Positions 52,327 to 55,154 of a stretch of 55,154 bases of DNA are shown here, in pieces. This stretch comes from Heyndrickxia ginsengihumi. GTDB taxonomy: Bacteria; Bacillota; Bacilli; Bacillales; Bacillaceae_C. A program made the translations under genes and the position numbers. Every line of letters starts with the position of its first letter. Position 1 is the first letter of the stretch. The notes under the pieces were generated by a model. That model saw only the letters and a list, made by a program, of their open reading frames with translations. It was not told the DNA's origin and ran no database searches. The stretch spans positions 1 through 55,154 of the forward strand of contig NZ_JAAIWK010000025.1 of NCBI RefSeq assembly GCF_011008565.1. The letters run 5' to 3'.

Positions 52327-54999
52327 ATGACTAAATTTGTCTATTTATTTCATGAAGGAAATAGCAATATGAGAGAGTTACTTGGTGGAAAAGGGGCAAA
52401 CTTGGCAGAAATGACCAATATTGGATTGCCTGTACCATTTGGATTTACAATTTCTACACAAGCTTGCAATGCTTATTATGAAGCTGGAAAAGAAATATCA
52501 CCGGAAGTGAAAGAGCAAATTGAAGATGCACTTTATGAATTAGAAAGAAAAACTGGGAAAATATTAGGGGATCAAAATCAGCCTTTACTCGTTTCTGTAC
52601 GATCAGGTTCTGTATTTTCAATGCCGGGCATGATGGATACCGTTTTAAATTTAGGAATGAACGATCAAACGGTAGAAGCGATTGCTCATTTAACAGGAAA
52701 TGCCCGCTTTGCCTATGATTCGTACCGTCGTTTTATCCAAATGTTTAGCGATGTCGTTCTTCAAATTGATGTGTATCATTTTGAAAGATTACTAGAAGAA
52801 ACTCGTGAACAAAAGGGGTATACAGCCGACCCTGAGTTAACAGCTGAGGATTGGAAAGAAGTTATTATAAAATATAAAGAAATTGTTAAAGAACATACAA
52901 AGCAAGATTTCCCGCAAGATCCAAAAGAGCAATTATTTTTAGCCATTAATGCTGTCTTCGATTCTTGGAATAATCAACGTGCGATCATTTATCGGCGCTT
53001 AAATAAAATCCCGGATCATTTAGGGACTGCAGTCAATATTCAAAGCATGGTGTTTGGAAATATGGGAAATGATTCTGGTACAGGTGTTGCTTTTACGAGA
53101 AATCCGTCTACAGGTGAAAAAATATTATACGGTGAGTATTTAATTAATGCACAAGGTGAAGATGTTGTTGCTGGGATTCGGACTCCGCAGCCAATTCAAG
53201 TTCTTTCAAAAGATATGCCAAAAGTATATGATCAGTTTTTACAAATTAGTCAATTGTTAGAGCAGCATTATCAAGATATGCAAGATATTGAATTTACTGT
53301 AGAGCGCGGAAAACTCTTTATTTTGCAAACTAGAAACGGAAAAAGAACTGCACAAGCAGCGATTAGAATTGCAGTAGATATGGTGAATGAAGGGATTATT
53401 GATCAACAAACAGCTTTATTGCGAGTTGATCCAGATCAATTAAACCAACTGCTTCATCGCCGTATAGATGATTCATATGAACGGCAACAATTAGCGAAAG
53501 GGTTGCCAGCTTCTCCTGGTGCAGCAACAGGCCAAGTCGTATTTGATGCTGATGAAGCGGAACAATTAGGCAACGAAGGGAAAAAAGTCATTTTAGTTCG
53601 TCCTGAGACTACCCCAGATGATATACATGGGATTATCGCATCCCAAGCCATTGTTACAAGCCGTGGTGGAATGACAAGCCATGCGGCTGTCGTTGCTAGG
53701 GGGATGGGAAAAGCATGTATTTGTGGCTGTGAAGCGTTAAAAATCGACCTTGATGCAAAACAATTTTCAGTAGGTAATACAATTGTTCATTATGGCGATG
53801 TAATCACCATTGATGGATCTACAGGTGAAGTAATGCTAGGGGAAATTCCGATGATTGATCCACAGCTTTCTGAAGAATTCCAGCAATTGCTTTCTTGGGC
53901 TGATGAGACGAGACAAATTGGTGTTCGTGCTAATGCTGATAATCCTGCTGACGCAAAAAAATCATTGGAATTTGGTGCAGATGGTATCGGACTATGCCGG
54001 ACAGAGCATATGTTTATGGATATTAAAAGAATTCCGATTGTGCAGGAAATGATTTTAGCTGAGACAAGTGAAGAACGAAAACAGGCGCTTGATCAATTAC
54101 TCCCAATGCAGCAAGGAGATTTTGAAGGTATCTTCTTAGAAATGAAAGGGCATCCAGTAACGATCCGTTTGCTAGATCCGCCGATGCATGAATTTTTACC
54201 TGATAAAGAGGATTTAATCGTTGATGTAACAAAACTTCAATTGACTGAACCTAATAGCGCAGAACTAAAGAGAAAGGAAAAGCTGTTAAAAAAGGTGCAG
54301 CAATTAGCTGAATTTAATCCGATGCTCGGACATCGTGGATGCAGACTAGGAATGATTTATCCGGAAATTTATGAAATGCAAGTGAGAGCAATCTTTAATG
54401 CAGTGGCAAAGCTTACTGAACAAGGAATGACAGTGACACCAGAAATTATGATTCCTTTAGTCGGTCATGTGAATGAATTAAAGCGGATGCGTGAATTGGT
54501 TATTAACATAGCAAATCAAGTAATGGGTGAGCAAAGTATGCACTTCGACTATACTGTTGGTACGATGATTGAAATTCCGCGGGCAGCGTTAACTGCTGAT
54601 GAAATTGCAGAGCAAGCAGACTTTTTCTCTTTTGGTACAAACGATTTAACACAAACGACATTTGGATATAGCCGCGATGATGCGGAAGGTAAGTTTTTAC
54701 AAGCGTATATCGAACAAAAAGTGCTGCCGGAAAATCCATTTGCGGTTCTTGATCAGCAAGGTGTAGGAAAATTGATTCAAACAGGTGTAAGTTTAGGTAG
54801 ACAAACGAAACCATCATTAAAAACAGGAATATGTGGTGAACACGGCGGCGAGAAGAAATCGATCGAATTTTGTTATCAAGCAGGATTAAACTATGTAAGC
54901 TGTTCTCCTTACCGTGTTCCTCTTGCAAGGCTGGCAGCTGCTCAGGCAACGATTAAGCATGGCATTGTAAAGGAGCAAATGACGGTAGCTTCTAAATAA
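52327..54999 (+). CDS. ppdK: Pyruvate, phosphate dikinase
   Basis: An 890-residue enzyme that interconverts pyruvate + ATP + Pi and PEP + AMP + PPi, working in gluconeogenesis or energy-efficient glycolysis. Domain order is complete: ATP-grasp domain (LGGKGANLAEM at about residues 19-29; SVRSGSVFSMPGMMDTVLNL), phosphohistidine domain with His452 in GGMTSHAAVVARGMGKACIC, and the PEP/pyruvate barrel with GLCRTEHMF, GHRGCRLG, GTNDLTQTTFG and CGEHGG, including the active-site cysteine. The phosphorylatable Thr two residues before His452 is intact, consistent with control by the preceding gene. ATG at 52327. No terminator before the IS element at the right edge. Confidence 0.95.
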   Translation: MTKFVYLFHEGNSNMRELLGGKGANLAEMTNIGLPVPFGFTISTQACNAYYEAGKEISPEVKEQIEDALYELERKTGKILGDQNQPLLVSVRSGSVFSMPGMMDTVLNLGMNDQTVEAIAHLTGNARFAYDSYRRFIQMFSDVVLQIDVYHFERLLEETREQKGYTADPELTAEDWKEVIIKYKEIVKEHTKQDFPQDPKEQLFLAINAVFDSWNNQRAIIYRRLNKIPDHLGTAVNIQSMVFGNMGNDSGTGVAFTRNPSTGEKILYGEYLINAQGEDVVAGIRTPQPIQVLSKDMPKVYDQFLQISQLLEQHYQDMQDIEFTVERGKLFILQTRNGKRTAQAAIRIAVDMVNEGIIDQQTALLRVDPDQLNQLLHRRIDDSYERQQLAKGLPASPGAATGQVVFDADEAEQLGNEGKKVILVRPETTPDDIHGIIASQAIVTSRGGMTSHAAVVARGMGKACICGCEALKIDLDAKQFSVGNTIVHYGDVITIDGSTGEVMLGEIPMIDPQLSEEFQQLLSWADETRQIGVRANADNPADAKKSLEFGADGIGLCRTEHMFMDIKRIPIVQEMILAETSEERKQALDQLLPMQQGDFEGIFLEMKGHPVTIRLLDPPMHEFLPDKEDLIVDVTKLQLTEPNSAELKRKEKLLKKVQQLAEFNPMLGHRGCRLGMIYPEIYEMQVRAIFNAVAKLTEQGMTVTPEIMIPLVGHVNELKRMRELVINIANQVMGEQSMHFDYTVGTMIEIPRAALTADEIAEQADFFSFGTNDLTQTTFGYSRDDAEGKFLQAYIEQKVLPENPFAVLDQQGVGKLIQTGVSLGRQTKPSLKTGICGEHGGEKKSIEFCYQAGLNYVSCSPYRVPLARLAAAQATIKHGIVKEQMTVASK

Positions 55000-55054
55000 T
55001 ATTAATGAACAAGTATTCATATAACGAAAGGCTAAAGACAATCCCCCAATGAAT

Positions 55055-55154
55055 GTGAACTGCCCCCTGTCAAGTAGACAGTGGAAATAATAAAAATGAT
55101 TTAAGCGGCTTTAGCTCTATATTCCATCGGGCTAAGGCCGTTTAATCGTTTTTG
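55055..55154 (-). mobile_element. End of an IS3-family insertion sequence (truncated by window edge)
   Basis: TGAACTGCCCCCTGTCAAGT at 55055 onward resembles the terminal inverted repeat of IS150/IS3-type elements, and the transposase C-terminus follows directly. The element continues beyond the window. It lies 56 bp after ppdK and could affect its 3' end. The exact boundary and target duplication cannot be seen. Confidence 0.75.
55101..55154 (-). CDS. IS3-family transposase, C-terminal fragment
   Basis: The last 17 codons of a minus-strand frame read QKRLNGLSPMEYRAKAA and stop at 55101-55103. This is the typical C-terminus of the IS3/IS150 integrase-core transposase (orfB), where LNGLSPVEYR is strongly conserved. 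The rest of the gene lies outside the window, so whether the copy is intact is unknown. Confidence 0.82.
   Translation of the reverse strand, partial: QKRLNGLSPMEYRAKAA

Noticed and set aside
1-55154. CRISPR arrays, tRNA or rRNA genes, prophage or toxin-antitoxin modules
   Set aside because: Looked for and not seen; repeats present are dispersed, not clustered arrays.

Overview
The window comes from a low-GC, endospore-forming member of the Bacillaceae. The evidence is four kinds of spore protein (an alpha/beta-type SASP, SspP, SspO, SspN and Tlp), purine-rich Shine-Dalgarno sites with many TTG/GTG starts, and a block whose order (sspP, sspO, aconitase, yneN, sspN, tlp, yneP, yneQ, yneR, plsY, yneT, parE, parC) matches the citB-parC region of Bacillus subtilis. 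I cannot name the genus. No rRNA, tRNA or CRISPR array was seen.

Left part (1-11 kb): a minus-strand MarR / isochorismatase-like hydrolase / MFS efflux unit with paired operator palindromes; a HesB-fold protein with a natural seven-histidine tail; and a heterodimeric multidrug ABC exporter of the BmrC/BmrD type. The exporter is preceded by a leader that encodes a 21-residue peptide and contains mutually exclusive antiterminator and terminator hairpins. After a decayed IS1182-type transposase come carboxynorspermidine dehydrogenase and decarboxylase, an alternative spermidine route.

Middle part (11-30 kb): guanine deaminase, then a catabolic cluster (IclR regulator, FAH-family dehydratase, semialdehyde dehydrogenase, MFS transporter, YjhG/YagF-type pentonate dehydratase) that together would take up a sugar acid such as xylonate or arabinonate and convert it to 2-oxoglutarate, the lower Weimberg route. 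Next are a GH36 alpha-galactosidase, an aldo/keto reductase, an alpha/beta SASP, a zinc-free MDR oxidoreductase, LrgA/LrgB, an acyl-CoA synthetase, a membrane-anchored lytic transglycosylase and a GlsB-type membrane protein.

Right part (29-55 kb): the conserved spore/aconitase/topoisomerase IV block. Between plsY and yneT it carries a PabB-PabC fusion, an FbpA-type small protein and a divergent FabF-paralog / MmyB-regulator pair. It is followed by a methyltransferase, a secreted protein next to a Staygreen-family (magnesium dechelatase-like) protein, an MFS transporter, and a PpsR-PpdK pair behind candidate CcpN operators. An IS3-family element begins at the right edge.

Several intergenic gaps hold copies of two dispersed repeat families. 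One (about 140-220 bp, four copies) has ends that can pair and probably doubles as a terminator. The other has a roughly 33-bp core and includes one copy inside a 261-bp element with inverted ends.
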